Of a DNA stretch of 64,000 bases, positions 21,655 to 35,761 are shown in pieces; within the stretch, counting starts at the first letter, position 1; each line of letters starts with the position of its first letter. Both the position numbers and the translations under genes were made by a program. The DNA lies in assembly GCF_000003605.2 (NCBI RefSeq), contig NW_003133315.1, positions 62,001 to 126,000 on the forward strand, read 5' to 3'. This DNA is from Saccoglossus kowalevskii (lineage: Eukaryota > Hemichordata > Enteropneusta > Harrimaniidae). The notes under the pieces were generated by a model, which was not told the DNA's origin, searched no databases, and was given only the letters and a program-made list of their open reading frames with translations.

Positions 21655-22592
21655 CTAAGTCATCGTCATGACACCCCCGCAGTTAAATTTCGAAAACAAT
21701 AAGTAAATGTATCGAGAATGCCTCATAAATAAGCAGATTATCACAACAGCCAACCGAAAATTCGACAACAAACTGCTTACAAAGTTGTGAAAAGCGATTG
21801 CAAAGTGGCTTGTTTCAATCGGTATTGTTACCTGAGATATCATATTAACAATTACCATAGTTAAAAGTTCGAAAATGTGTATAAATATTTCGTGAATTGC
21901 TGTTAAATTACCGTAGTGTTACTCCGAGTAAGTAGAGGTCATAGGTCAAATATGGAAGGTACTTTGTGCCAGCGATAACGATGTTAAAACATTTAAAAAC
22001 ATGAAATACCCGCCAATTCGGATTAACTTTAAATAATTCATGCAGCTGTGTGTTTAGGTGAACGCCAAATGTTTAAAGTAAAGCGCGATCGGGCGTGGTT
22101 AGTACTTGCATGGGAGACTCCCTGAGTAAATGAGCCATTGATTTTTCTTTCATCACACTCACACACATAGTAAAGATATAAGGCAACGCTCCTGCATCCT
22201 TCCTTACTGTGATGGCAATTATTTATAGTGGACTTCTTGTAACTATTTTAATTAAGGAAAAGTTTTCAAATTCCTTCTAATTTTCTAGAACAAGTTGTAG
22301 ATGCTGTCGGTACGTAGTAGGTTTTAAGATGTTAACACACCGTGTACAGTTGTTCAAAGTGATTGCAAAGTTATGGAAAGTTATTGCAAAGTTCGTTGAT
22401 GTATTGGTATGTATGACCTAAGTTGTTGGCATATAGAAACGCGCAGTGGTAAAGTCGAACAATTTAATAAAAGCCAGTTCAAAGCAGCATATAGATGTTT
22501 ACATGAACTCACTGTAAAATGTTAGAAAACAGCATGCAATGTTCAAGTAAAAAAGCGAAGGACATTTTGGCGGAGTTGCTTGTATATTAAAC
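21655..22592 (+). repeat. monomer 24, class II, short, 938 bp
   Basis: It has a class I front, a mixed AACGATGTTAAAAC, then class II, then the short form with ACTTCTTG and GTACAGTTG as in unit 7. Confidence 0.97.
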
Positions 22593-23530
22593 CTAAGTCA
22601 TCGTCATGACACCCCCGCAGTTAAATTTCGAAAACAGTAAGTAAATGTATCGAGAATGCCTCATAAATAAGCAGATTATCACAACAGCCAACCGAAAATT
22701 CGACAAGAAACTGCTTACAAAGTTGTGAAAAGCGATTGCAAAGTGGCCTGTTTCAATCGGTAATGTTACCTGAGATATCATATTAACAATTACCATAGTT
22801 AAAAGTTCGAAAATGTGTATAAATATTTCGTGAATTGCTGTTAAATTACCGTAGTGTTACTCCGAGTAAGTAGAGGTCATAGGTCAAATATGGAAGGTAC
22901 TTTGTGCCAGCGATAACGATTTTAAAACATTTAAAAACATAAAATACCCGCCAATTTGGCTTAACTTTAAATAATTCATGCAGCTGTATGTTTAGATGAC
23001 CGCCAAAAGTTGAAAGTAAAGCGTGATTGGGCGTGGTTAGTACTTGCATGGGAGACTCCCTGAGTAAATGAGCCATTGATTTTTCTTTCATCACACTCAC
23101 ACACATAGTAAAGATATAAGGCAACGCTCCTGCATCCTTCCTTACTGTGATGGCAATTATTTATAGTGGACTTTTTGTAACTATTTTAATTAAGGAAAAG
23201 TTTTCAAATTCCTTCAAATTTTCTAGAACAAGTTGTAGATGCTGTCGGTACGTAGTAGGTTTTAAGATGTTAACACACCGTGTAAAGTTGTTCAAAGTGA
23301 TTGCAAAGTTATGGAAAGTTATTGCAAAGTTCGTTGATGTATTGGTATGTATGACCTAAGTTGTTGGCATATAGAAACGCGCAGTGGTAAAGTCGAACAA
23401 TTTAATAAAAGCCAGTTCAAAGCAGCATATAGATGTTTACATGAACTCACTGTAAAATGTTAGAAAACAGCATGCAATGTTCAAGTAAAAAAGCGAAGGA
23501 AATTTTGGCGGAGTTGCTTGTAAATTAAAC
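22593..23530 (+). repeat. monomer 25, class I, short, 938 bp
   Basis: It is the near-twin of unit 4. CCTTCAAATTTTC replaces the usual CCTTCTAATTTTC and opens a chance 70-codon plus-strand frame at 23147-23359. Confidence 0.97.
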
Positions 23531-24467
23531 CTAAGTCATCGTCATGACACCCCCGCAGTTAAATTTCGAAAACAATAAGTAAATGTATCGAGAATGCCTC
23601 ATAAATAAGCAGATTATCACAACAGCCAACCGAAAATCGACACCAAACTGCTTACAAAGTTGTGAAAAGCGATTGCAAAGTTGCTTGTTTCAATCGGTAT
23701 TGTTACCTGAGATATCATATTAACAATTACCATAGGTAAAAGTTCGAAAATGTGTATAAATATTTCGTGAATTGCTGTTAAATTACCGTAGTGTTACTCC
23801 GAGTAAGTAGAGGTCATAGGTCAAATATGGAAGGTACTTTGTGCCAGCGATAACGATTTTAAAACATTTAAAAACATAAAATACCCGCCAATTTGGCTTA
23901 ACTTTAAATAATTCATGCAGCTGTATGTTTAGATGACCGCCAAAAGTTGAAAGTAAAGCGCGATCGGGCGTGGTTAGTACTTGCATGGGAGACTCCCTGA
24001 GTAAATGAGCCATTGATTTTTCTTTCATCACACTCACACACATAGTAAAGATATAAGGCAACGCTCCTGCATCCTTCCTTACTGTGATGGCAATTATTTA
24101 TAGTGGACTTTTTGTAACTATTTTAATTAAGGAAAAGTTTTCAAATTCCTTCTAATTTTCTAGAACAAGTTGTAGATGCTGTCGGTACGTAGTAGGTTTT
24201 AAGATGTTAACACACCGTGTAAAGCTGTTCAAAGTGATTGCAAAGTTATGGAAAGTTATTGCAAAGTTCGTTGATGTATTGGTATGTATGACCTAAGTTG
24301 TTGGCATATAGAAACGCGCAGTGGTAAAGTCGAACAATTTAATAAAAGCCAGTTCAAAGCAGCATATAGATGTTTACATGAACTCACTGTAAAATGTTAG
24401 AAAACAGCATGCAATGTTCAAGTAAAAAAGCGAAGGAAATGTTGGCGGAGTTGCTTGTATATTAAAC
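23531..24467 (+). repeat. monomer 26, class I, short, 937 bp
   Basis: One T is lost in CGAAAATCG near 23637. It also has ACACCAAAC and CATAGGTAAAAG. Confidence 0.97.
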
Positions 24468-25405
24468 CTAAGTCATCGTCATGACACCCCCGTAGTTAAA
24501 TTTCGAAAACAATAAGTAAATGTATCGAGAATGCCTCATAAATAAGCAGATTATCACAACAGCCAACCGAAAATTCGACAACAAACTGCTTACAAAGTTG
24601 TGAAAAGCGATTGCAAAGTTGCTTGTTTCAATCGGTATTGTTACCTGAGATATCATATTAACAATTACCATAGTTAAAAGTTCGAAAATGTGTATAAATA
24701 TTTCGTGAATTGCTGTTAAATTACCGTAGTGTTACTCCGAGTAAGTAGAGGTCATAGGTCAAATATGGAAGGTACTTTGTGCCAGCGATAACGATTTTAA
24801 AACATTTAAAAACATAAAATACCCGCCAATTTGGCTTAACTTCAAATAATTCATGTAGCTCTATGTTTAGATGACCGCCAAAAGTTGAAAGTAAAGCGCG
24901 ATCGGGCGTGGTTAGTACTTGCATGGGAGACTCCCTGAGTAAATGAGCCATTGATTTTTCTTTCATCACACTCACACACATAGTAAAGATATAAGGCAAC
25001 GCTCCTGCATCCTTCCTTACTGTGATGGCAATTATTTATAGTGGACTTTTTGTAACTATTTTAATTAAGGAAAAGTTTTCAAATTCCTTCTAATTTTCTA
25101 GAACAAGTTGTAGATGCTGTCGGTACGTAGTAGGTTTTAAGATGTTAACACACCGTGTAAAGTTGTTCAAAGTGATTGCAAAGTTAAGGAAAGTTATTGC
25201 AAATTTCGTTGATGTATTGGTATGTATGACCTAAGTTGTTGGCATATAGAAACGCGCAGTGGTAAAGTCGAACAATTTAATAAAAGCCAGTTCAAAGCAG
25301 CATATAGATGTTTACATGAACTCACTGTAAAATGTTAGAAAACAGCATGCAATGTTCAAGGGAAAAAGCGAAGGAAATTTTGGCGGAGTTGCTTGAATAT
25401 TAAAC
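24468..25405 (+). repeat. monomer 27, class I, short, 938 bp
   Basis: It shares CCCCGTAG and TGTAGCTCTATG with unit 15, 12 units upstream, and like it is followed by the AAGGGAAAAAGCG tail and CTTGAATATT. Confidence 0.97.
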
Positions 25406-26349
25406 CTAAGTCATCGTCATGACACCCCCGCAGTTAAATTTCGAAAACAATAAGTAAATGTATCGAGAATGCCTCATAAATAAGCAGATTATCACAACAG
25501 CCAACCGAAAATTCGACAACAAACTGCTTACAAAGTTGTGAAAAGCGATTGCAAAGTTGCTTGTTTCAATCGGTATTGTTACCTGAGATATCATATTAAC
25601 AATTACCATAGTTAAAAGTTCGAAAATGTGTATAAATATTTCGTGAATTGCTGTTAAATTACCGTAGTGTTACTCCGAGTAAGTAGAGGTCATAGGTCAA
25701 ATATGGAAGTACTTTGTGCCAGCGATAATGATGTTAAACATTTAAAAACATGAAATACCCGCAATTCGGATTAACTTTAAATAATTCATGCAGCTGTGTG
25801 TTAGGTGAACGCCAAATGTTTAAAGTAAAGCGCGATCGGGCGTGGTTAGTATTTGCATGGGAGACTCCCTGAGTAAATGAGCCATTGATTTTTCTTTCAT
25901 TACACTCACACACATAGTAAAGATATAAGGCAACGCTCCTGCATCCTTCCTTACTGTGATGGCAGTTATTTATAGTGGAAAATCGTGGACTTTTTGTAAC
26001 TATTTTAATTAAGGAAAAGTTTTCAAATTCCTTCTAATTTTCTAGAACAAGTTGTAGATGCTGTCGGTACGTAGTAGGTTTTAAGATGTTAACACACCGT
26101 GTAAAGTTGTTCAAAGTGATTGCAAAGTTATGGAAAGTTATTGCAAAGTTCGTTGATGTATTGGTATGTATGACCTAAGTTGTTGGCATATAGAAACGCG
26201 CAGTGGTAAAGTCGAACAATTTAATAAAAGCCAGTTCAAAGCAGCATATAGATGTTTACATGAACTCACTGTAAAATGTTAGAAAACAGCATGCAATGTT
26301 CAAGTAAAAAAGCGAAGGAAATTTTGGCGGAGTTGCTTGTATATTAAAC
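25406..26349 (+). repeat. monomer 28, class II, long, 944 bp
   Basis: Four one-base losses from runs lie at 25706-25803. The rest of the unit is intact. Confidence 0.97.
25706..25803 (+). other. cluster of one-base losses (unit 28)
   Basis: GG, AAAA, CC and TTT runs each lose one base. Suspected consensus error. Confidence 0.6.
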
Positions 26350-27286
26350 CTAAGTCATCGTCATGACACCCCGCAGTTAAATTTCGAAAACAATAAGTAA
26401 ATGTATCGAGAATGCCTCATAAATAAGCAGATTATCACAACAGCCAACCGAAAATTCGACAACAAACTGCTTACAAAGTTGTGAAAAGCGATTGCAAAGT
26501 GGCTTGTTTCAATCGGTATTGTTACCTGAGATATCATATTAACAATTACCATAGTTAAAAGTTCGAAAATGTGTATAAATATTTCGTGAATTGCTGTTAA
26601 ATTACCGTAGTGTTACTCCGAGTAAGTAGAGGTCATAGGTCAAATATGGAAGGTACTTTGTGCCAGCGATAACGATTTTAAAACATTTAAAAACATAAAA
26701 TACCCGCCAATTTGGCTTAACTTTAAATAATTCATGCAGCTCTATGTTTAGATGACCGCCAAAAGTTGAAAGTAAAGCGCGATCGGGCGTGGTTAGTACT
26801 TGCATGGGAGACTCCCTGAGTAAATGAGCCATTGATTTTTCTTTCATCACACTCACACACATAGTAAAGATATAAGGCAACGCTCCTGCATCCTTCCTTA
26901 CTGTGATGGCAATTATTTATAGTGGACTTTTTGTAACTATTTTAATTAAGGAAAAGTTTTCAAATTCCTTCTAATTTTCTAGAACAAGTTGTAGATGCTG
27001 TCGGTACGTAGTAGGTTTTAAGATGTTAACACACCATGTAAAGTTGTTCAAAGTGATTGCAAAGTTATGGAAAGTTATTGCAAAGTTCGTTGATGTATTG
27101 GTATGTATGACCTAAGTTGTTGGCATATAGAAACGCGCAGTGGTAAAGTCGAACAATTTAATAAAAGCCAGTTCAGAGCAGCATATAGATGTTTACATGA
27201 ACTCACTGTAAAATGTTAGAAAACAGCATACAATGTTCAAGTAAAAAAGCGAAGGAAATTTTGGCGGAGTTGCTTGTATATTAAAC
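26350..27286 (+). repeat. monomer 29, class I, short, 937 bp
   Basis: It has a four-C front on an otherwise class I unit, plus ACACCATGTAAAG near 27034. Confidence 0.97.
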
Positions 27287-28212
27287 CTAAGTCATCGTCA
27301 TGACACCCCCGCAGTTAAATTTCGAAAACAATAAGTAAATGTATCGAGAACGCCTCATAAATAAGCAGATTATCACAACAGCCAACCGAAAATTCGACAA
27401 CAAACTGCTTACAATGTTGTGAAAAGCGATTGCAAAGTGGCTTGTTTCAATCGGTATTGTTACCTGAGATATCATATTAACAATTACCATAGTTAAAAGT
27501 TCGAAAATGTGTATAAATATTTCGTGAATTGCTGTTAAATTACGTAGTGTACTCTAAGTAAGTAGAGGTCATAGGTCAAATATCGAAGGTACTTTGTGCC
27601 AGCGATAATGATGTTAAAACATTTAAAAACATGAAATACCCGCCAAATCGGATTAACATTAAATAATTCATGCAGCTGTGTGTTTAGGTGAACGCCAAAT
27701 GTTTAAAGTAAAGCGCGATCGGGCGTGGTTAGTACTTGCATGGGAGACTCCCTGAGTAAATGAGCCATTGATTTTTCTTTCATCACACTCACACACATAG
27801 TAAAGATATAAGGCAACGCTCCTGCATCCTTCCTTACTGTGATGGCAATTATTTATAGTGGAATTTTTGTAACTATTTTAATTAAGGAAAAGTTTTCAAA
27901 TTCCTTCTAATTTTCTAGAACAAGTTGTAGATGCTGACGGTACGTAGTAGGTTTTAAGATGTTAACACACCGTGTAAAGTTGTTCAAAGTGATTGCAAAG
28001 TTATTGCAAAGTTCGTTGATGTATTGGTATGTATGACCTACGTTGTTGGCATATAGAAACGCGCAGTGGTAAAGTCGAACAATTTAATAAAAGCCAGTTC
28101 AAAGCAGCATATACATGTTTACATGAACTGACTGTAAAATGTTAGAAAACAGCATGCAATGTTCAAGGGAAAAAGCGAAGGAAATGTTGGCGGAGTTGCT
28201 TGTATATTAAAC
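27287..28212 (+). repeat. monomer 30, class II, short, 926 bp
   Basis: It lacks one AAAG repeat near 28000 and two bases at 27541-27556 (TACGTAGTGTACTC). Confidence 0.97.
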
Positions 28213-29159
28213 CTAAGTCATTGTCATGTCACCCCGCAGTTAAATTTCGAAAACAATAAGTAAATATATCGTGAATGCCTCATAAATAAGCAGATTATCA
28301 CAACAGCCAACCGAAAATTCGACTACAAACTGCGTACAAAGTTGTGAAAAGCGATTGCAAAGTTGCTTGTTTCAATTGGTATTGTTACCTGAGATATCAT
28401 ATTAACAATTACCATAGTTAAAAGTTCGAAAATGTGTATAAATATTTCGTGAATTGCTGTTAAATTACCGTAGTGTTACTCCGAGTAAGTAGAGGTCATA
28501 GGTCAAATATGGAAGGTACTTTGTGCCAGCGATAACGATTTTAAAACATTTAAAAACATAAAATACCCGCCAATTTGGCTTAACTTTAAATAATTCATGC
28601 AGCTCTATGTTTAGATGACCGCCAAAAGTTGAAAGTAAAGCGCGATCGGGCGTGGTTAGTACTTGCATGGGAGACTCCCTGAGTAAATGAGCCATTGAAT
28701 TTTCTTTCGTCACACTCACACACATAGTAAATATATAAGGCAACGCTCCTGCATCCTTCCTTACTGTGATGGCAGTTATTTATAGTGGAAAATCGTGGAC
28801 TTTTTGTAACTATTTTAATTAAGGAAAAGTTTTCAAATTCCTTCTAATTTTCTAGAACAAGTTGTAGATGCTGACGGTACGTAGTAGGTTTTAGAATGTT
28901 AACACACCGTGTAAAGTTGTTCAAAGTGATTGCAAAGTTATGCAAAGTTATTGCAAAGTTCGTTGATGTATTGGTATGTATGACCTAAGTTGTTGGCATA
29001 TAGAAACGCGCAGTGGTAAAGTCGAACAATTTAATAAAAGCCAGTTCAAAGCAGCATATAGATGTTTACATGAACTCACTGTAAAGTGTTAGAAAACAGC
29101 ATGCAATGTTCAAGTAAAAAAGCGAAGGAAATTTTGGCGGAGTTGCTTGTATATTAAAC
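28213..29159 (+). repeat. monomer 31, class II front, class I middle, long, 947 bp
   Basis: It has the four-C run, ATATATC and ACTGCGTAC at the front, then a class I body with the 10-bp insertion. It is the first of five consecutive long units. Confidence 0.97.
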
Positions 29160-30106
29160 CTAAGTCATTGTCATGTCACCCCGCAGTTAAATTTCGAAAA
29201 CAATAAGTAAATATATCGAGAATGCCTCATAAATAAGCAGATTATCACAACAGCCAACCGAAAATTCGACAACAAACTGCTTACAAAGTTGTGAAAAGCG
29301 ATTGCAAAGTTGCTTGTTTCAATCGTTATTGTTATCTGAGATATCATATTAACAATTACCATAGTTAAAAGTTCGAAAATGTGTATAAATATTTCGTGAA
29401 TTGCTGTAAAATTACCGTAGTGTTACTCCAAGTAAGTAGAGGTCATAGGTCAAATATCGAAAGTACTTTGTGCCAGCGATAATGATGTTAAAACATTTAA
29501 AAACATGAAATACCCGCCAATTCGGATTAACTTTAAATAATTCATGCAGCTGTGTGTTTAGGTGAACGCCAAATGTTTAAAGTAAAGCGCGATCGGGCGT
29601 GGTTAGTACTTGCATGGGAGACTCCCTGAGTAAATGAGCCATTGATTTTTCTTTCATCACACTCACACACATAGTAAAGATATAAGGCAACGCTCCTGCA
29701 TCCTTCCTTACTGTGATGGCAGTTATTTATAGTGGAAAATCGTGGACTTTTTGTAACTATTTTAATTAAGGAAAAGTTTTCAAATTCCTTCTAATTTTCT
29801 AGAACAAGTTGTAGACGCTGACGGTACGTAGTAGGTTTTAAGATGTTAACACACCGTGTAAAGTTGTTCAAAGTGATTGCAAAGTTGTGCAAAGTTATTG
29901 CAAATTTCGTTGATGTATTGGTATGTATGACCTAAGTTGTTGGCATATAGAAACGCGCAGTGGTAAAGTCGAACAATTTAATAAAAGCCAGTTCAAAGCA
30001 GCATATAGATGTTTACATGAACTCACTGTAAAATGTTAGAAAACAGCATGCAATGTTCAAGTAAAAAAGCGAAGGAAATTTTGGCGGAGTTGCTTGTATA
30101 TTAAAC
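29160..30106 (+). repeat. monomer 32, class II, long, 947 bp
   Basis: It has the full class II haplotype with TCGTTATTGTTATCTG and CAAATTTCG. Confidence 0.97.
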
Positions 30107-31053
30107 CTAAGTCATCGTCATGACACCCCCGCAGTTACATTTCGAAAACAATAAGTAAATGTATCGAGAATGCCTCATAAATAAGCAGATTATCACAACA
30201 GCCAACCGAAAATTCGACAACAAACTGCTTACAAAGTTGTGAAAAGCGATTGCAAAGTTGCTTGTTTCAATCGGTATTGTTATCTGAGATATCATATTAA
30301 CAATTACCATAGTTAAAAGTTCGAAAATGTGTATAAATATTTCGTGAATTGCTGTAAAATTACCGCAGTGTTACTCCAAGTAAGTAGAGGTCATAGGTCA
30401 AATATCGAAGGTACTTTGTGCCAGCGATAATGATGTTAAAACATTTAAAAACATGAAATACCCGCCAATTCGGATTAACTTTAAATAATTCATGCAGCTG
30501 TGTGTTTAGGTGAACGCCAAATGTTTAAAGTAAAGCGCGATCGGGCGTGGTTAGTACTTGCATGGGAGACTCCCCGAGTAAATGAGCCATTGATTTTTCT
30601 TTCATCACACTCACACACATAGTAAAGATATAAGGCAACGCTCCTGCATCCTTCCTTACTGTGATGGCAGTTATTTATAGTGGAAAATCGTGGACGTTTT
30701 GTATCTATTTTAATTAAGGAAAAGTTTTCAAATTCCTTCTAATTTTCTAGAACAAGTTGTAGATGCTGACGGTACGTAGTAGGTTTTAAGATGTTAACAC
30801 ACCGTGTAAAGTTGTTCAAAGTGATTGCAAAGTTATGCAAAGTTATTGCAAAGTTCGTTGATGTATTGGTATGTATGACCTAAGTTGTTTGCATATAGAA
30901 ACGCGCAGTGGTAAAGTCGAACAATTTAATAAAAGCCAGTTCAAAGCAGCATATAGATGTTTACATGAACTCACTGTAAAATGTTAGAAAACAACATGCA
31001 ATGTTCAAGTAAAAAGCGAAGTAAATTTTGGCGGAGTTGCTTGTATATTAAAC
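30107..31053 (+). repeat. monomer 33, class II, long, 947 bp
   Basis: It is the near-twin of unit 13 (TTATCTGAG, ACCGCAGTG, CCCCGAGTAAA, GTATCTATTTT, AACAACATGC). Confidence 0.97.
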
Positions 31054-32000
31054 CTAAGTCATCGTCATGACACCCCCGCAGTTAAATTTCGAAAACAATA
31101 AGTAAATGTATCGAGAATGCCTCATAAATAAGCAGATTATCACAACAGCCAACCGAAAATTCGACAACAAACTGCTTACAAAGTTGTGAAAAGCGATTGC
31201 AAAGTTGCTTGTTTCAATTGGTATTGTTACCTGAGATATCATATTAACAATTACCATAGTTAAAAGTTCGAAAATGTGTATAAATATTTCGTGAATTGTT
31301 GTTAAATTACCGTAGTGTTACTCCGAGTAAGTAGAGGTCATAGGTCAAATATGGAAGGTACTTTGTGCCAGCGATAACGATTTTAAAACATTTAAAAACA
31401 TAATATACCCGCCAATTTGGCTTAACTTTAAATAATTCATGCAGCTGTATGTTTAGATGACCGCCAAAAGTTGAAAGTAAAGCGCGATCGGGCGTGGTTA
31501 GTACTTGCATGGGAGACTCCATGAGTAAATGAGCCATTGATTTTTCTTTCATCACACTCACACACATAGTAAAGATATAAGGCAACGCTCCTGCATCCTT
31601 CCTTACTGTGATGGCAGTTATTAATAGTTGAAAATCGTGGACTTTTTGTATCTATTTTAAGTAAAGAAAAGTTTTCAAATTCCTTCTAATTTTCTAGAAC
31701 AAGTTGTAGATGCTGACGGTACGTAGTAGGTTTTAAGATGTTAACACACCGTGTAAAGTTGTTCAAAGTGATTGCAAAGTTATGCAAAGTTATTGCAAAG
31801 TTCGTTGATGTATTGGTATGTATGACCTAGGTTGTTGGCATATAGAAACGCGCAGTGGTAAAGTCGAACAATTTAATAAAAGCCAGTTCAAAGCAGCATA
31901 TAGATGTTTACATGAACTCACTGTAAAATGTTAGAAAACAACATGCAATGTTCAAGTAAAAAGCGAAGTAAATTTTGGCGGAGTTGCTTGTATATTAAAC
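31054..32000 (+). repeat. monomer 34, class I, long, 947 bp
   Basis: It has GAATTGTTG (shared with unit 35), ACTCCATGAG, and TTAATAGTTGAAAATCG in the insertion region. It ends with the shortened AAAAAGCGAAGTAAA tail. Confidence 0.97.
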
Positions 32001-32948
32001 CTAAGTCATCGTCATGACACCCCCGCAGTTAAATTTCGAAAACAATAAGTAAATGTATCGAGAATGCCTCATAAATAAGCAGATTATCACAACAGCCAAC
32101 CGAAAATTCGACAACAAACTGCTTACAAAGTTGTGAAAAGCGATTGCAAAGTTGCTTGTTTCAATCGGTATTGTTACCTGAGATATCATATTAACAATTA
32201 CCATAGTTGAAAGTTCGATAATGTGTATAAATATTTCGTGAATTGTTGTTAAATTACCGTAGTGTTACTCCGAGTAAGTAGAGGTCATAGGTCAAATATG
32301 GAAGGTACTTTGTGCCAGCGATAACGATTTTAAAACATTTAAAAACATGAAATACCCGCCAATTTGGCTTCACTTTAAATAATTCATGCAGCTGTATGTT
32401 TAGATGACTGCCAAAAGTTGAAAGTAAAGCGCGATCGGGCGTGGTTAGTACTTGCATGGGAGACTCCCTGAGTAAATGAGCCATTGAATTTTCTTTCATC
32501 ACACTCACTCACATAGTAAAGATATAAAGCAAAGCTCCTGCATCCTTCCTTACTGTGATGGCAGTTATTTATAGTGGAAAATCGTGGACTTTTTGTAACT
32601 ATTTTAATTAAGGAAAAGTTTTCAAATTCCTTCCAATTTTCTAGAACAAGTTGTAGATGCTGACGGTACGTAGTAGGTTTTAAGATGTTAACACACCGTG
32701 TAAAGTTGTTCAAAGTGATTGTAAAGTTATGCAAAGTTATTGCAAAGTTCGTTGATGTATTGGTATGTATGACCTAAGTTGTTGGCATATAGAAACGCGC
32801 AGTGGTAAAGTCGAACAATTTAATAAAAGCCAGTTCAAAGCAGCATATATATGTTTACATGAACTGACTGTAAAATGTTAGAAAACAGCATGCAATGTTC
32901 AAGGGAAAAAGCGAAGGAAATGTTGGCGGAGTTGCTTGTATATTAAAC
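32001..32948 (+). repeat. monomer 35, class I variant, long, 948 bp
   Basis: It shares GATGACTGCC, TATAAAGCAAAGCTC and CCTTCCAATTTTC with unit 40. A 116-codon minus-strand frame at 32384-32734 arises here because a usual stop is lost; I see no coding signal in it. Confidence 0.97.
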
Positions 32949-33885
32949 CTAAATTATTGTCATGACACCCCGCAGTTAAATTTCGAAAACAATAAGTAAA
33001 TATATCGAGAATGCCTCATAAATAAGCAGATTATCACAACAGCCAACCGAAAATTCGACAACAAACTGCTTACAAAGTTGTGAAAAGCGATTGCAAAGTT
33101 GCATGTTTCAATCGGTATTGTTACCTGAGATATCATATTAACAATTACCATAGTTAAAAGTTCGAAAATGTGTATAAATATTTCGTGAATTGCTGTAAAA
33201 TTACCGTAGTGTTACTCCAAGTAAGTAGAGGTTATAGGTCAAATATAGAAGGTACTTTGTGCCAGCGATAATGATGTTAAAACATTTAAAAACATGAAAT
33301 ACCCGCCAATTCGGATTAACTTTAAATAATTCATGCAGCTGTGTGTTTAGGTGAACGCCAAATGTTTAAAGTAAAGCGCGATCGGGCGTGGTTAGTACTT
33401 GCATGGGAGACTCCCTGAGTAAATGAGCCATTGATTTTTCTTTCATCACACTCACACACATAGTAAAGATATAAGGCAACGCTCCTGCATCCTTCCTTAC
33501 TGTGATAGCAATTATTTATAGTGGACTTTTTGTAACTATTTTAATTAAGGAAAAGTTTTCAAATTCCTTCTAATTTTCTAGAACAAGTTGTAGAAGCTGT
33601 CGACACGTAGTAGGTTTTAAGATGTTAACACACCGTGTAAAGTTGTTCAAAGTGATTGCAAAGTTATGCAAAGTTATTGCAAAGTTCGTTGATGTATTGG
33701 TATGTATGACCTAAGTTGTTGGCATATAAAAACGCGCAGTGGTAAAGTCAAACAATTTAATAAAAGCCAGTTGAAAGCAGCATATATATGTTTACATGAA
33801 CACACTGTAAAATGTTAGAAAACAGCATGCAATGTTCAATTAAAAAAGCGACGGAAATTTTGGCGGAGTTGCTTGTATATTAAAG
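32949..33885 (+). repeat. monomer 36, class II, short, 937 bp
   Basis: It begins CTAAATTATTG, shared with unit 41. It has the full class II haplotype and the GTCGACACG variant downstream. Confidence 0.97.
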
Positions 33886-34823
33886 ATAAGTCATTGTCAT
33901 GACACCGCCGCTGTTAAATTTCGAAAACAATAAGTAAATGTATCGAGAATGCCTCATAAATAAGCAGATTATCACAACAGCCAACCGAAAATTCGACAAC
34001 AAACTGCTTACAAAGTTGTGAAAAGCGATTGCAAAGTGGCTTGTTTCAATCGGTATTGTTACCTGAGATATCATATTAACAATTACCATAGTTAAAAGTT
34101 CGAAAATGTGTATAAATATTTCGTGAATTGCTGTTAAATTACCGTAGTGTTACTCCGAGTAAGTAGAGGTCATAGGTCAAACATGGAAGGTACTTTGTGC
34201 CAGCGATAACGATTTTAAAACATTTAAAATCATAAAATACCCGCCAATTTGGCTTAACTTTAAATAATTCATGCAGCTGTATGTTTAGATGACCGCCATA
34301 AGTTGAAAGTAAAGCGCGATCGGGCGTGGTTAGTACTTGCATGGGAGACTCCCTGAGTAAATGAGCCATTGATTTTTCTTTCATCACACTCACACACATA
34401 GTAAAGATATAAGGCAACGCTCCTGCATCCTTCCTTACTGTGATGGCAATTATTTATAGTGGACTTTTTGTAACTATTTTAATTAAGGAAAAGTTTTCAA
34501 ATTCCTTCTAATTTTCTACAACAAGTTGTAGATGCTGTCGGTACGTAGTAGGTTTTAAGATGTTAACACACCGTGTAAAGTTGTTCAAAGTGATTGCAAA
34601 GTTATGGAAAGTTATTGCAAAGTTCGTTGATGTATTGGTATGTATGACCTAAGTTGTTGGCATATAGAAACGCGCAGTGGTAAAGTCGAACAATTTAATA
34701 AAAGCCAGTTCAAAGCAGCATATAGATGTTTACATGAACTCACTGTAAAATGTTAGAAAACAGCATGCAATGTTCAAGTAAAAAAGCGAAGGAAATTTTG
34801 GCGGAGTTGCTTGTATATTAAAC
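33886..34823 (+). repeat. monomer 37, class I, short, 938 bp
   Basis: The anchor itself is altered (GATAAG). It shares AAATCATAAA and CCATAAG with units 22, 59 and 60. TCTACAAC destroys the XbaI palindrome. Confidence 0.96.
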
Positions 34824-35761
34824 CTAAGTCATCGTCATGACACCCCCGCAGTTAAATTTCGAAAACAATAAGTAAATGTATCGAGAATGCCTCATAAATA
34901 AGCAGATTATCACAACAGCCAACCGAAAATTCGACAACAAACTGCTTACAAAGTTGTGAAAAGCGATTGCAAAGTGGCTTGTTTCAATCGGTATTGTTAC
35001 CTGAGATATCATATTAACAATTACCATAGTTAGAAGTTCGAAAATGTGTATAAATATTTCGTGAATTTCTGTTAAATTACCGTAGTGTTACTCCGAGTAA
35101 GTAGAGGTCATAGGTCAAATATGGAAGGTACTTTGTGCCAGCGATAACGATTTTAAAACATTTAAAAACATAAAATACCCGCCAATTTGGCTTAACTTTA
35201 AATAATTCATGCAGCTGTATGTTTAGATGACCGCCAAAAGTTGAAAGTAAAGCGCAATCGGGCGTGGTTAGTACTTGCATGGGAGACTCCCTGAGTAAAT
35301 GGGCCATTGATTTTTCTTTCATCACACTCACACACATAGTAAAGATATAAGGCAACGCTCCTGCATCCTTCCTTACTGTGATGGCAATTATTTATAGTGG
35401 ACTTTTTGTAACTATTTTAATTAAGGAAAAGTTTTCAAATTCCTTCTAATTTTCTAGAACAAGTTGTAGATGCTGTCGGTACGTAGTAGGTTTTAAGATG
35501 TTAACACACCGTGTAAAGTTGTTCAAAGTGATTGCAAAGTTATGGAAAGTTATTGCAAAGTTCGTTGATGTATTGGTATGTATGACCTAAGTTGTTGGCA
35601 TATAGAAACGCGCAGTGGTAAAGTCGAACAATTTAATAAAAGCCAGTTCAAAGCAGCATATAGATGTTTACATGAACTCACTGTAAAATGTTAGAAAACA
35701 GCATGCAATGTTCAAGTAAAAAAGCGAAGGAAATTTTGGCGGAGTTGCTTGTATATTAAAC
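34824..35761 (+). repeat. monomer 38, class I, short, 938 bp
   Basis: GTTAGAAGTTCG, GAATTTCTG and GCGCAATCGGG are shared with unit 40 two units later, and the last two also with unit 17. Confidence 0.97.

Noticed and set aside
32384-32734. 116-codon minus-strand frame, the longest in the window
   Set aside because: It exists in one unit, in a frame closed in nearly all others, and overlaps the recurrent 92-codon frame. No recognisable domain.
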